Source: Saccharina japonica (taxonomy: Eukaryota; Sar; Phaeophyceae; Laminariales; Laminariaceae). From it: 64,000 bases of DNA. How positions within the stretch are numbered: the stretch's first letter is position 1; each line of letters begins with the position of its first letter. Of this stretch, positions 1 to 11,000 are shown piece by piece. The position numbers and the translations under genes are program-made. The stretch spans positions 1 to 64,000 of the forward strand of contig MEHQ01000463.1 of assembly GCA_008828725.1 (NCBI GenBank), given 5' to 3'. Below the pieces are notes generated by a model. It saw only the letters and a list, made by a program, of their open reading frames with translations, searched no databases and was not told where the DNA came from.

Positions 1-314
1 TCTAGATCGTCTAGGTAGATCGTGATCTGTCTGTCCGAGGTGTGAGCCCTTTCGACAACTGTAAAGTGATACATCGTACCTCGTTTCTGGTAAATTATGT
101 GTCACCCGGCGCATCGTAATACGGTATTCATTTATCCGCTCCGGAGTTATTGGAAAGCCTGTCCGGTGACCACTTGCACTATAGTTATGGCGGCGGTGAG
201 GTTATGCGCGAGCAACATAGACGAGCCACTGAGAACAGCATGAACAACCACAACGATATGCTTTTGAGTCTTTTGGCAAAGGGGAGAATTGCATGTACCT
301 ACAACAGTATGTAA

Positions 315-393
315 CACTCTAACCCGGAATATAAGGACCATTTGTATATTAACATTTAATTGAAATATTCCTTATATATATCGGGTCAGAGTG
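315..393. mobile_element. Tiny MITE (about 80 bp) with CACTCT.ACCCG ends
   Basis: The left end CACTCTAACCCGGAATATAA and the reverse complement of the right end (CACTCTGACCCGATATAT) match over about 20 bases, with an AT-rich centre. The element recurs in the other triplication units and, diverged, at 13182-13263, with fragments near 9330-9357, 10990-11055 and 16570-16632. There is no coding capacity; mobilisation in trans is inferred. Confidence 0.6.
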
Positions 394-784
394 GTACGTA
401 AGTATCTGAAGTGTGGCCGCAGCCCTCCTGTAGGCAGGGCTTAGACCTATCAATCATGGGGTGTAGAAGTGCGGGTTCATGTATGTAGGAGCAGAATTAG
501 CCGGCTGCTCGAGCATAGGACATATGTAAGACGCTTTCCATCGCTGCCACCCAGCTACAAAGAGGCCTGCGTGTTTTTTGGTGGCCGTATAAGTTTGCAT
601 TTCGAAACGCTCGTGACACGAACGCGGTAAAACACGCCTCTGCCGCCGCTTCCATCTTGACGGTCTTTTTGTTGCCCTCTCTCTGATCGCCCTTTTTGTA
701 TTTTGTTTTTGTATTTTTCTTTCTTTTGCGTACGCATATAAATTCCTCGGCGGTTCTCACGACAAACCATAATCTACGTAACAG

Positions 785-875
785 GCGATGGTTCGCGGGC
801 AAGCGCGTGGTAGAGCTGGGTGCCGGGCTCGGCCTCTGCGGAGTTCTGGCGTCCAAGCTGTGCGTCGGCGGGACT
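785..875 (+). CDS. Methyltransferase exon with SAM motif I, copy A
   Basis: The acceptor AG is at 783-784 and the donor GTGAGT at 876. The exon enters with one base of a split codon and leaves in phase 0. It encodes RWFAGKRVVELGAGLGLCGV followed by LASKLCVGGT, i.e. the glycine-rich SAM loop. A second copy lies at 2858-2948, so either may be the used exon; both have intact splice sites. Confidence 0.75.
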
Positions 876-3800
876 GTGAGTTAAAAAACTAAAAATGTCT
901 TGTTTTACTCGTATAAACAGTAGTACCCTACCCGCGTTTTTGGCGACAGAGTGTCCCCCATCATACATATCTGTACCCAGGTTGCCCCCTTTATGTCTGG
1001 ACCACAGCTCGGCCAGGTCGTCGATTTCCGCAGGGGTGATCTAGATCTTTCAGGCTAGATGATCTGTATGATCTGTATGATCTGTACAATTTGGCTCAAT
1101 GTTGCCGGGTGGAAGGCGGTTTTTCTGCATGATGTAGGACATGGGTGCCGAGGTTTGATCTGTGCTGGTTGGATCTGTACCGTACAGATCCTGCACAGCA
1201 TTCTCACTTTAATGGCGGGTTAGGATCTAGATCGTCTAGGTAGATCGTGATCTGTCTGTCCGAGGTGTGAGCCCTTTCGACAACTGTAAAGTGATACATC
1301 GTACCTCGTTTCTGGTAAATTATGTGTCACCCGGCGCATCGTAATACGGTATTCATTTATCCGCTCCGGAGTTATTGGAAAGCCTGTCCGGTGACCACTT
1401 GCACTATAGTTATGGCGGCGGTGAGGTTATGCGCGAGCAACATAGACGAGCCACTGAGAACAGCATGAACAACCACAACGATATGCTTTTGAGTCTTTTG
1501 GCAAAGGGGAGAATTGCATGTACCTACAACAGTATGTAACACTTTAACCCGGAATATAAGGACCATTTGTATATTAACATTTAATTGAAAGATTCCTTAT
1601 ATATATCGGGTCAGAGTGGTACGTAAGTATCTGAAGTGTGGCCGCAGCCCTCCTGTAGGCAGGGCTTAGACCTATCAATCATGGGGTGTAGAAGTGCGGG
1701 TTCATGTATGTAGGAGCAGAATTAGCCGGCTGCTCGAGCATAGGACATATGCAAGACGCTTTCCATCGCTGCCACCCAGCTACAAAGAGGCCTGCGTGTT
1801 TTTTGGTGGCCGTATAAGTTTGCATTTCGAAACGCTCGTGACACGAACGCGGTAAAACACGCCTCTGCCGCCGCTTCCATCTTGACGGTCTTTTTGTTGC
1901 CCTCTCTCTGATCGCCCTTTTTGTATTTTGTTTTTGTATATCGTAATACGGTATTCATTTATCCGCTTGTGATCTAGCTCATGTTGCCGGGTGGGAGCCA
2001 TAACATAATCTGCCATAACATAATCTGCATGGCATACTGTAGCATATGTTTCATATGTCTCCTGGGTTGGATCTGTACCGTACAGATCCTGCACAGCATT
2101 CTCACTTTAATGGCGGGTTAGGATCTAGATCGTCTAGGTAGATCGTGATCTGTCTGTCCGAGGTGTGAGCCCTTTCGACAACTGTAAAGTGATACATCGT
2201 ACCTCGTTTCTGGTAACTTATGTGTTACCTGGCGCATCGTAATACGGTATTCATTTATCCGCTCCGGAGTTATTGGAACGCCTGTCCGGTGACCACTTGC
2301 ACTAGATGATGGCGGCGGTGAGGTTATGCGCGAGCAACATAGACGAGCCACTGAGAACAGCATGAACAACCACAACGATATGCTTTTGAGTCTTTTGGTA
2401 AAGGGGAGAATTGCATGTACCTACAATAGTATGTATATTAACATTTAATTGAAATAGTTCTGATATATATCGGGTCAGAGTGGTACGTAATAATCTGAAG
2501 TGTGGCCGCAGCACCCCTGTAGGCAGGGCTTAGACCTATCAATCATGGGGTGTAGAAATGCGGGTTCATGTATGTAGGAGCAGAATTAGCCGGCTGCTCG
2601 AGCATAGGGCATATGTAAGACGCTTTCCGTCGCTGCCACCCAGCTACAAAGAGGCCTGCGTGTTTTTTGGTGGTCGTATAATTTTGCATTTCGAAACGCT
2701 CGTGACACGAACGCGGTAAAAACACGCCTCTGCCGCCGCTTCCATCTTGACGGTCTTTTTGACGCCCTCTCTCTGATCTCCCTTTTTGTATTTTTCTTTT
2801 TTTTGCGTATATAAATTCCTCGGCGGTTCTCACGACAAACCATAATCTACGTAACAGGCGATGGTTCGTGGGCAAGCGCGTGGTAGAGCTGGGTGCCGGG
2901 CTCGGCCTCTGCGGAGTTTTGGCGTCCAAGCTGTGCGTCGGCGGGACTGTGAGTTAAAAAACTAAAAAGGTCTTGTTTTACTCGTATAAAGTACCCTACC
3001 CGCGTTTTTGCCGACAGAGTGCCCCCCCATCATACTTATCTGTACCCAGGTTGCCCCCTTTATGTCTGGACCACAGCTCGGCCAGGTCGTCGATTTCCGC
3101 TGGGGTGATCTAGATCTTTCAGGCTAGATGATCTGTATGATCTGTATGATCTGTACAATTTGGCTCAATGTTGCCGGGTGGAAGGCGGTTTTTCTGCATG
3201 ATGTAGGACATGGGTGCCGAGGTTTGATCTGTGCTGTACATATCCTGCACAACAGCTCGTAACGGCAGGTTAGGATATAGATGGTCTCGTTAATCTATCT
3301 GTAGATGATCTGTAGATGATCTGTAGATGATATGCAGATGATCTGTAGATGATCTGTAGATGATCTGTAGATGATCTGTAGATGATCTGTAGATGATATG
3401 TAGATGATCTGTCTGTCTGTCCGAGGTGTGAACTGCACCCACGATATACGGGAACGAATTGCGTGGGTTGGTTTAAGCCAAGTTAAACTTGTTTGCACAG
3501 GCCGGAGAACCCCTCTCTTATCTAACGTTCTCTCTTGTTCACAGTATGAAGTACATAGATTTTAGTATAGGTGGGTCCAGCTGATTTGATGATGACCTCC
3601 CCTAACTTTACTACTCTCTTCTTAATAGTGCGTCCTCTCTTTAAGCCGGGGAACCCACTGTACCCAGACGGTCCTTATATTGCATTTTTCAGCCAGAGCT
3701 GTACTTTGTTTCTGTAGTGTTGGTTGGCTAGGTATAGGATTTTGCTGTCCCGAGTCGCGCTTTGACTTTGGCCCAAACCTCACCTCCTCTGACCCCCCCC

Positions 3801-5515
3801 CCCCACTCTCTCTCGCTGAACATGCGGCACGGCGGGGTACCGCCACGGCGCATGTGGAATGTCTCTGCGAAGGGGGGGGGGGGTATTCGCCACAAAAACG
3901 AAGCGTGAACAGGCTGTATAGCCTCGATATGCGACGTACTGTAGACCCAGGCGCGTGATGCGACCCCGATTGAAGCAACATGCGGGGTCATTCCGCTCCT
4001 TGCCCTCTCGTCCTGACGACCCACCCACTCACCAACAGTGCTATTTGTAGCTGGTAACGGCAAAACCGCTAGCTGCTAGCCTGACAGCTACGGAAGCGCC
4101 TTAGGCTCGAGGGGTCTGTTACCTCTGGTCCAACGTTCACTCGCACTTACTAAATCAACCATCGTTGCTCTACGCACGGCCTTGCAGGGGTTCCTTTGCT
4201 ATCACACTTGTATAATACTTGTAAAAAAACAAAAAAACAAGCCCCTTCTCTCTTTTTTACCAATACGCATATCGATTCTGTCGTATACGCTATAATAAAG
4301 TATTTCTTTAAATTTTAAATACACGATTTTTGAAGTCCCTGTCAAAAACAAGTGACAAAAAACTGCCACGAAAATGCTTGCTACTTTAACTGTGTTTTGC
4401 GGATGATACGACGCAAGGTGGTGATAACAGACGGCGGAGAGGAGTTCACAGACTCGGCCATGGAGGCTTTGCGGCGAAACCTCGAGAAAAACGCCTGCAA
4501 CTTGCCCCGGGGGGGGGGAGGGGGGGAGGAGGAGCGCGTGGGGGTAGAGTCGAGGGACGACGGCGACGACGGTGCGGGCGGGAGCAGCGGCCCCGCTCCG
4601 CGATGCCCGCGGCGAAGCGCGGGGACGGGGGCGGAACACAGCGGCAGCGGTAACGGCGAACACGACGACGATGACAACTATGATGGCGATGATGCTGATG
4701 CCAACGGCAATGATGCTGATGCTGAGGCTAAGGCTGATGCTGATGGTTTTGTTGGCGGGGGTGAAGAGGAGAAGGGCGGGGCTCGTGGCGCAAAGGTGCT
4801 TCTGGAGAGGCTTACGTGGGGGGAACACGCCGATTTCTTGGAGAGACACGGAGGAGGAGGAGGAAGCGGCGGCGACGGGAGCGGCGACGGCGGCGATGGT
4901 AGTGCTGTGGTCGATTGCGGGGGAGGAGGGGGAGGAGGGGGGGGGCAGGGTGGCGTTGGCGGCTGTGGGGGAGGCGGCGGCGGGGGCTTCGATTTCATCG
5001 TGGCGGCCGATGTCATCTGTGAGCTACGAAATACTTAGGGGGTGGTTTTGTTTTGTTTGGTCACCTTTAGGTCGGCTGGCGGGGTGGTTGCCTGTTCTTG
5101 ATGGCTGGGTGGGTAGAAGTAGACTGAGAGCTATGTGGAGACGTCGAGAAGAATAAATAAAAATCGTGACGTGGAAACCACATCGATCTTTCAGTACCTC
5201 CACCGTGACGATTTGCTTCTGCCGTATTGTACCACGATTGTTATTTCCATAGGCTGTGTACGCAGGGGACGTTCGTTTTTCGTTTTAGTTGACAAGGTCG
5301 AACCGTCCGCAAGTGTTTCAGATGCCTCAGCATTTTATTTATTTTATTTTTTGTCGTCTTCTCCGCTTTTCTCACCCCCGATCTCTACCGTAACCCGAAA
5401 CCCAATCCCTGTTCGGCTCCTCTCTATCGCGCAGACGAAGAAGCGGCGGTAAGCCCACTCCTGCACACAGTCGTCGACATCCTCAAGCTTCGAAGAGTCG
5501 CGGACAACCGTCGTC

Positions 5516-5552
<37 letters not shown>

Positions 5553-5745
5553 CCCGCCAGAGACCTCGTGCTCGCGCCCTCCGCCGCCTTCTGTCTCGAC
5601 GTTTCTGCTGGCATTCGCCCGTCGAAACATCTCGATCGATCGAGTTCTAGGCGAGGCTGACAGCCTCGGCTTGGAGTGGAGGGTACCCGAAAACTTCAGC
5701 CCCACCAGCACCTCCGAAAATATTTACCTCATGAGTCTTGCTTGA
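785..5745 (+). CDS. Methyltransf_16-type SAM-dependent methyltransferase, 3' part of gene (joined exons)
   Basis: Joined reading: exon 785-875 (or duplicate 2858-2948), 4418-5018, 5435-5745, stop TGA 5743-5745. The first exon carries the SAM-binding loop VVELGAGLGLCG (motif I). The second opens with VVITDGGEEF (the motif after beta-2) and ends in FDFIVAADVI. The third completes the family signature AADVIYEEAAVSPLL and ends in NIYLMSLA. All junctions are GT..AG and the phases agree; the Tyr codon of DVIY is split by the last intron. The family (METTL21/EEF2KMT-like) methylates lysines of translation factors and chaperones, but the substrate here cannot be told. The N-terminal exons lie upstream of the window. 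A long Gly/Asp-rich insert and an 11-Gln run are unusual for the family. Confidence 0.85.
2858..2948 (+). CDS. Methyltransferase exon with SAM motif I, copy C
   Basis: This is a near-identical duplicate of 785-875, with acceptor AG 2856-2857 and donor GTGAGT at 2949. Two base changes are visible: one alters Ala to Val after RWF (GCG to GTG) and one is silent (CTG to TTG). It is the copy closer to the downstream exon at 4418. Splicing both copies together would duplicate motif I, and 91 nt is not a multiple of three, so the two copies are expected to be alternatives. Confidence 0.75.
3295..3415 (+). repeat. 11-bp tandem repeat (TAGATGATCTG)n
   Basis: About eleven head-to-tail copies of an 11-mer with occasional T to A changes (GATATG). 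It extends the GATCTG-rich end of the neighbouring dispersed repeat and lies in an intron of the methyltransferase gene. Confidence 0.9.
4418..5018 (+). CDS. Methyltransferase exon with Gly/Asp-rich insert
   Basis: The acceptor is AG 4416-4417 and the donor GTGAGC at 5019. The exon starts VVITDGGEEFTDSAMEALRR, the strand-and-helix after motif I, and ends FDFIVAADVI, the family's post-II motif. Between them are roughly 130 residues of low complexity: a poly-Gly block, an acidic D/N/G stretch (about 4650-4740) and two more Gly blocks. KVLLERLTWGEH at about 4790-4830 is the conserved strand that normally follows the second motif directly, so the family core is intact and expanded by loop insertions. 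Confidence 0.8.
5435..5745 (+). CDS. Methyltransferase last exon, stop codon
   Basis: The acceptor GCAG ends at 5434. The first two bases complete the TAC codon of DVIYEE. The exon continues EEAAVSPLLHTVVDILKLRR, an 11-residue Gln tract encoded by pure CAG (5518-5550), a Pro-rich stretch, then FLLAFARRNISIDRVLGEAD and SLGLEWRVPENF, and ends NIYLMSLA plus stop at 5743. This is the C-terminal half of the Rossmann-like fold of the family. Confidence 0.85.
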
Positions 5746-5944
5746 GCGGGGCGCGAAAATCGAGGGCTGGGCATGGTTTTCGTTGGTTCGTTTTTTCCCG
5801 ACGATGGACTTGACTCCCCACAGAGGGTTTTCGGTTGGAGTAGGCGTTTGGGTAGTGTGAGGGTTGGAGGCGCTCGGTAACGGAGCGTGGTTTAGTGTTT
5901 TTATGGGAAAAAGTAAAAAAAAAAAGAAGCAAAAAACAGACACC

Positions 5945-6316
5945 TCAGCTGTGAGATCGAGAGTTTTCGTTGAAACTGATTTCGTTTGATACTTCGATTG
6001 CGCGTGCTATACGGCGGGTGTATGTGACCTCTTTTGGTCTGCCGGCTGAGCTTACGATCGACAGGCGCTGGGATTTTCTCTGCTGTCCAATTTTATAGCA
6101 ATGAAGCGGTTGGTGTGTGGCCCCGTGCACTTGACATTGGTTGTGGGAGATTTTATGGAGATCTGGACCACGAGAAATGCGAAGGGCGATTTCATCAACC
6201 ATGTTGACGAAAAGAGGGAGAGAGGGTCCAGCAGTATAGCACGAGAGAGTGCCATCGTCATGCTGCACGGCGAGCGTCTTGTAGCTCCTCTCACGCAGCA
6301 GGTCGGACACACACAA
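5945..6316 (-). CDS. Unassigned open reading frame, 123 codons
   Basis: The frame is open from ATG (complement of 6314-6316) and is moderately GC3-rich. It has no recognisable domain, signal peptide or membrane segment. A plus-strand frame (6101-6376) overlaps it with similar codon statistics, so orientation is unsettled. It could be an exon or chance; listed because the region is otherwise empty and free of obvious repeats. Confidence 0.2.
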   Translation of the reverse strand: MCVSDLLRERSYKTLAVQHDDGTLSCYTAGPSLPLFVNMVDEIALRISRGPDLHKISHNQCQVHGATHQPLHCYKIGQQRKSQRLSIVSSAGRPKEVTYTRRIARAIEVSNEISFNENSRSHS

Positions 6317-6430
6317 GCTCTTCTACTGTACCCCAGCTGCTTGGACTGCTTCGTGCGGCGGGGCCGAATGCTGTAGTACGTAATCGCCACTTTGAATCGA
6401 CACACCTTTTTTTTGTCTCTGAAGTTTGCG

Positions 6431-6728
6431 CACACACCTCGGACAGATAATCTACAGATAGATCAGATCATGATCTATCTATCTTCAGTAAACCATCTAC
6501 TGCAGTAGTAGTGCTCCACCTGCCGTCGTGAGAGGTGGTGCAGGATTTGCACGGCAGTACAGCAGATCCAACCCGGGAAACATGCGTTAGATCATGCAGA
6601 TTGTACGGGTCCCACCCCGCGACATGAGCTAGATCATACAGATCATACAGATCATACAGATCATCTGCCTTGAAGGGTCTACTGTAGATCATCATCAGAT
6701 GAAATCGATGATCTGCCTTGAGGTGTGT
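6431..6728. mobile_element. Dispersed GATCTG-rich element with 17-bp terminal inverted repeats
   Basis: The left end ACACACCTCGGACAGAT is inverted at the right end as ATCTGCCTTGAGGTGTGT. Inside are GTTGCCGGGTGGGA-like and CATACAGAT repeats. Related copies, complete or partial, are at 1040-1275, 3110-3430, 9560-9850, 32740-33015, 42470-42690 and 46485-46725. About 300 bp and non-coding, so probably a non-autonomous DNA transposon; the superfamily is not recognised. Confidence 0.55.
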
Positions 6729-6915
6729 AACATTTTTGCACGCTTTTTAATCGCCTGCCCTGCTCTGCCCTGTTCTCGCCGGTTTGGGCAAACTCGCACG
6801 AGGCCTGGGGGAAGTGGTTCCGTTTTCGATGTATAGTATACGTATTTTTTTTCCAAGCCAATCGGATAAAAGAGGCTGGAATTAATTTGTGTCCCAATCC
6901 TGAGCCTTCATTTGA

Positions 6916-7311
6916 TTGGGTCACGAGTTCCATCAAGAACATTTTATTTTAGTGTGTGCGTTTGGTTTGCTTTTATTGAAGATTGTTGGTGGATTTGGCG
7001 CAATCGGCGAAAACTCGAAAGTGCATCGTAGGAGAAGAAGTGGGTATTTTTTTTATCTTGAGGACTTCTTGGATGGCATACCTCGTAGGTATAGGCTCAT
7101 TCTGATGAGCGCACAGCCGATTTGGCTCGCTTTTCGTGTCTTTGCAACAGACAATAATTGGCTCGAAATGACAAATCGAACATCGAACGAAGAACAGATC
7201 CAACGGACGTACGAATCAACGGTCAAACGATTTTCAGCATTCTATATTCCGGAAAATCGGAAAATCAATGCCTCAATCCAACCTAAAACAGGAGCATCTA
7301 TAATAGGGTGA
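6916..7311 (+). CDS. Unassigned AT-richer open reading frame, 131 codons
   Basis: The frame is open and has one N-terminal hydrophobic stretch (FILVCAFGLLLLKIVGG). Codon use is unlike the GC3-rich exons of this window. No family is recognised and no splice partner was found. Chance or remnant of a mobile element are both possible. Confidence 0.15.
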   Translation: MGHEFHQEHFILVCAFGLLLLKIVGGFGAIGENSKVHRRRRSGYFFYLEDFLDGIPRRYRLILMSAQPIWLAFRVFATDNNWLEMTNRTSNEEQIQRTYESTVKRFSAFYIPENRKINASIQPKTGASIIG

Positions 7312-8005
7312 AGTAGGTCAATGCCCTTTATTGGCGCTGCACTGCAATTGTCAAATCTGTTCGTACCTACGATATACCAGTGCGTAGGGGTGGCGCAACA
7401 TGCGACAGCTCCAGAGCTTATCGAGTACTCGTATCATATACGAGTACATACGCTCGTAAATAGTAGGAGCATATCCTAAGTACCCATAACCTACTACTGT
7501 AAATTATGACTTCGTATACGTGCTGCTGTTGTTGCTGCTGTACGAGTAGTGTACCTGGTAAGGGAAACACGAATCGGCGTGTGCGCGTATGATATGCATT
7601 GCACCCATTCCAAAAGACAGACGTGGAGTACCGCGGCGGCCAAGGAACTAGAAACACAGCAAGCAGTGTAGATATATGCAAAAAAAGGCGTTGGATCGTT
7701 TGTATACGATATCACTCGTACTGCTGTACGAATACCAGGCATCTTTTTGTTTCCCATGTCATGTTCCTGAGTCCGTGCCTTTGTGTCTTTTCGGCCTTCT
7801 TTCGGCATATTTTATAAAAAAATAAAAATAAAAAATGTTTTTTTGAAACCGTCAACATATCCACCGCAGATCCCGGATCGTCGCAGATGCGGCGAGATAG
7901 CACACGACCGCGGCGCCTCGCCTCGAAGGCTTGCGGAGTATGATGCGCGTTGTCGAACGAGGCAAGGGGTAGCCGCAAGTGGCTACCCTGCTGAGAGAAG
8001 ACATC

Positions 8006-8031
8006 ATGCCGTCCGACATACAGAGGCAGCT
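8006..8031 (+). CDS. CNBD gene exon 1 (start codon)
   Basis: ATG 8006 with A at -3, reading MPSDIQRQ and leaving two bases (CT) before donor GTGAGT at 8032. The next exon supplies the third base, giving Leu. The same frame is open upstream only to a TAG at 7970-7972, so an alternative is a longer internal exon beginning at 7973. The start is chosen because the ATG is in frame and no upstream exon was found. Confidence 0.55.
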
Positions 8032-11000
8032 GTGAGTGCGCTATACATCCTCATGGTCAAGAGTTATTGATACGTAGTCGCCAAATTTCGACCCTACTCG
8101 TACTCTGGTACTGCTGTGCTGTAGAAATAAGTGGATTGGGTGGATCCTTCTGTGTGCTGAGATGTTGTCGTTGATGCGAGCACAAGGAGAGCACGAGCAA
8201 AGCGCGAGCGACCGCCTCGTCTCTTTCGGCGTGCCGAAAAACAGCGAGTGCGCTATCCTCATGGCCAAGTTCTTCGTGGTATTTTCTACCCCACTGCTGT
8301 AGTCTATGGTTGGAGTGGGTATACTTGCTGTGGGCTGTATATATCCTCCTGCTCTGTTTTTTCTCATGGCTGCAGCAGCTGCGAGCACAAGATAGAAGGG
8401 TATGGTATATACAACCAACGGACGAAATGTCTCGACTCCCGACGTGCCGACAAAAGCAACAACGAGCGAGCGGTGCCCATATTCCCCCACCCGCAACGGC
8501 CGGCTGTACGTACGTAGTGAGTTTTAGAGAAACACTACTCGTACATTCTAGTAAAAGCTGACGGGAGGTATCGTGCGCTAGTCGTGCTGTGTGCCTAGAG
8601 TCCTCGCCATCTACGAGTTCATTGTGTGTGGATAGACGTTGAGATACGCATATAAATAGTATGGCAAGAGATAAGGAGCTTCGTACAGCAGTGGGTACCC
8701 CCACTTGAGAGAGGGTACCCTATATACGAGAATCGTAGGCCAAATCGGCTGGACCCGCCTACGAGTACACTAAACCTACGATATATTTCCCACTGTGGAC
8801 AAGAGAGAAGGCTTAAGTAGTTAAGATAGGTGTTTTCGGCCTGTATGATACCAGACCCCTCTTAAATAGGGATACCCACTGCACGAGAATACTTGTAGGA
8901 GGCGGTCGTTGCTCCTGCCGCCTGACGCACAACGGTGGCTGTTTTTGTGAGTCTGACCTGTGACACCTTTTGCTGACGTCAGGCGAAGCGAACCCAACCA
9001 GCGAACACTCGTACCTGCTCTTAAGCAGTATGTACTGTTGTACAAGGAATACGCGTACTATACAACTTGTCGAGTACCAGGCAGCATGAGAACGCCAACA
9101 AAAAACGCCCTCGTACTGGTATCATGCGTGATTTGAACAGCCAAGCGACGATAGACTGTCACGTAGCGGAGCGTGTTTATTACTCCATGATAGCTTGCAA
9201 CTCCTCTTAGAATTGTGCAAAACATGATCATGTTTCAAAGTATTGCAAACATCGGACATACCGTACGTATCACCTGCCACTCTGTACCGAGATGTAAGCA
9301 ACATTTTGATTGAATATCGATACATAAAACGTCCTTATATTTCGGGACAGAGTGGTACAGTATCCCCACAACATGGTCTAGATCTTTCAGCACTGACAGA
9401 CATATTCCTGGTCTGTACTACCATACTGTGCCAAGTAATCATCTAGCTGCACGCGACGGCAGACTCCTGGCGGGGGCGTGTTCCTCTACTACAGTAGCTT
9501 GCACCTCGTAACGTTTAATGTTGACGTTTCAGATATTGCGCATAATAACCGGACATGTCACCGATCCCCAAATCATTATCTAGATATTTCAGGACAGACA
9601 TACTCTGTACCGTACTTCTTTATCCCTCTATGGTCTAGTTGATGTTGCCCGGTGGTAGCCGCATGTACTGCATGCTCTGGCATACGTTTCCTGTGGGTTG
9701 GAATCTATGCGATACAGATGCTGCACAGCAGCAGCTCGTAACGGCAGATTAGGGTCTGGACGGCCTACGTAGATCCTGCACATCAGCATCTCGTATTAAT
9801 AGCAGCAGGTTAAGGTTTGGATGGCCTAGATCGTGCTGGTTACCTACGAAGCATGTTGTTGGATATCATCATATACCGTGGTACTGTCGTATACATTGTG
9901 GCCTACTGTACGTAGCCACGTGACTAAAATAAGGTCAGTGGATCGAAGCGCTCTATCACACAACCAACACATCGTGTGATCTGTTGATGCGTTAAAAATT
10001 CCAAGGCCATGTTCCGTAAGGGTATACCGGTACCCGGGATATTGTTTTGGTGGGCGTACCGGACTCACCAAAGTCTCGGGTGCCTGTATCTACAGTAGTT
10101 CATACCGTACCACACCGGAGTGTTCGTTCGGTAGGGTATCAGGGTGCCGTACCGAACCTTACCGAAGACTTCGGTAGAACATCTACCGACCAAATGCCCC
10201 CGGTACAAATAGCTGACACGAACACACAGATAGAACAAACATTCTACGCAGCTCGCAAAGTTGAGTATAGTATCTACTATTCAATTGGTTGAACTCACAG
10301 CTGACGCATTTATAATCATTTTAATTAAATAACTGCTCTGGTATCGTTTGGAACGCACCCCACCGAACACACCTCTGAAAATTATATCGTGGTGTCTACG
10401 TATGCTTGTCCTTGTCCGACAGGGCGGCTGTGCGGCTTCAATGTCGCCAGCCGCCGAAGGCAACCGAGGCCGAGAGAGAGGTCCTGAGGGCATTCAAGCG
10501 GGAGGTGATGGAGCAGCGAGGGATCATCATGAAAGCCTTGTCGGAGGTGCCAGCGTTCGGTGAGTGTAGAACCCACACCAACAACCAACTCCAGCAACCA
10601 GCACCAACACCAACACCATTACCCACACCAGCGTCAACACCAACAACAAACAAACGTAATAATGACAATAACGACAGCAACAACAGCGCCAATACCAACA
10701 GCTAGAGCAATACCATCACCGACATCGACACCAACAACATCATCACCAACACCAACACCAACACCAACACCATCACCAACACCAACACCAACACCAACAC
10801 CAACACCAACACCAACACCAACACTAACACCAGCATCAACACCAACACCAACACCAACACCAATACCAACACCAACAGCCTATGATATGCCTTGTCGCGC
10901 AAACGGATGATTTAGGCCCTTGCTATGCAGTAGCCTAGGCACCGTGCCGACAGTGACATTTCCACTACAGCGCGCTTTCCCCTTCGGAAAAGTATGGACC

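Larger units (their letters stand above)
1..3260 (+). repeat. Tandem segmental triplication around the methyltransferase exon
   Basis: The same sequence starts at 1, 1226 and 2124 with TCTAGATCGTCTAGGTAGAT. Unit A (1-1225) contains exon 785-875. Unit B (1226-2123) follows unit A to about 1938, then skips the exon and resumes in the unit tail. Unit C (2124 to about 3260) again has the exon. Spacing is 1225 bp and 898 bp. Copies are nearly identical over most of their length, so the event looks recent. Confidence 0.9.
5746..8005. other. Intergenic spacer between methyltransferase and CNBD genes
   Basis: This 2.3 kb holds the inverted-repeat element at 6431-6728 and two unassigned open frames. 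An A/T-rich block (about 7806-7835, TATTTTATAAAAAAATAAAAA) lies some 180 bases before the presumed start codon at 8006 and could be a core promoter. I see no other gene. Confidence 0.5.

Noticed and set aside
7860-7972. Possible extra exon upstream of 8006 (LRSMMRVVERGKG)
   Set aside because: It is bounded by stops in that frame and lacks a usable donor; the ATG at 8006 explains the first exon more simply.
10560-10910. Thr/Pro-rich and Leu/Val-rich frames
   Set aside because: Translation of the (ACCAAC)n tract.
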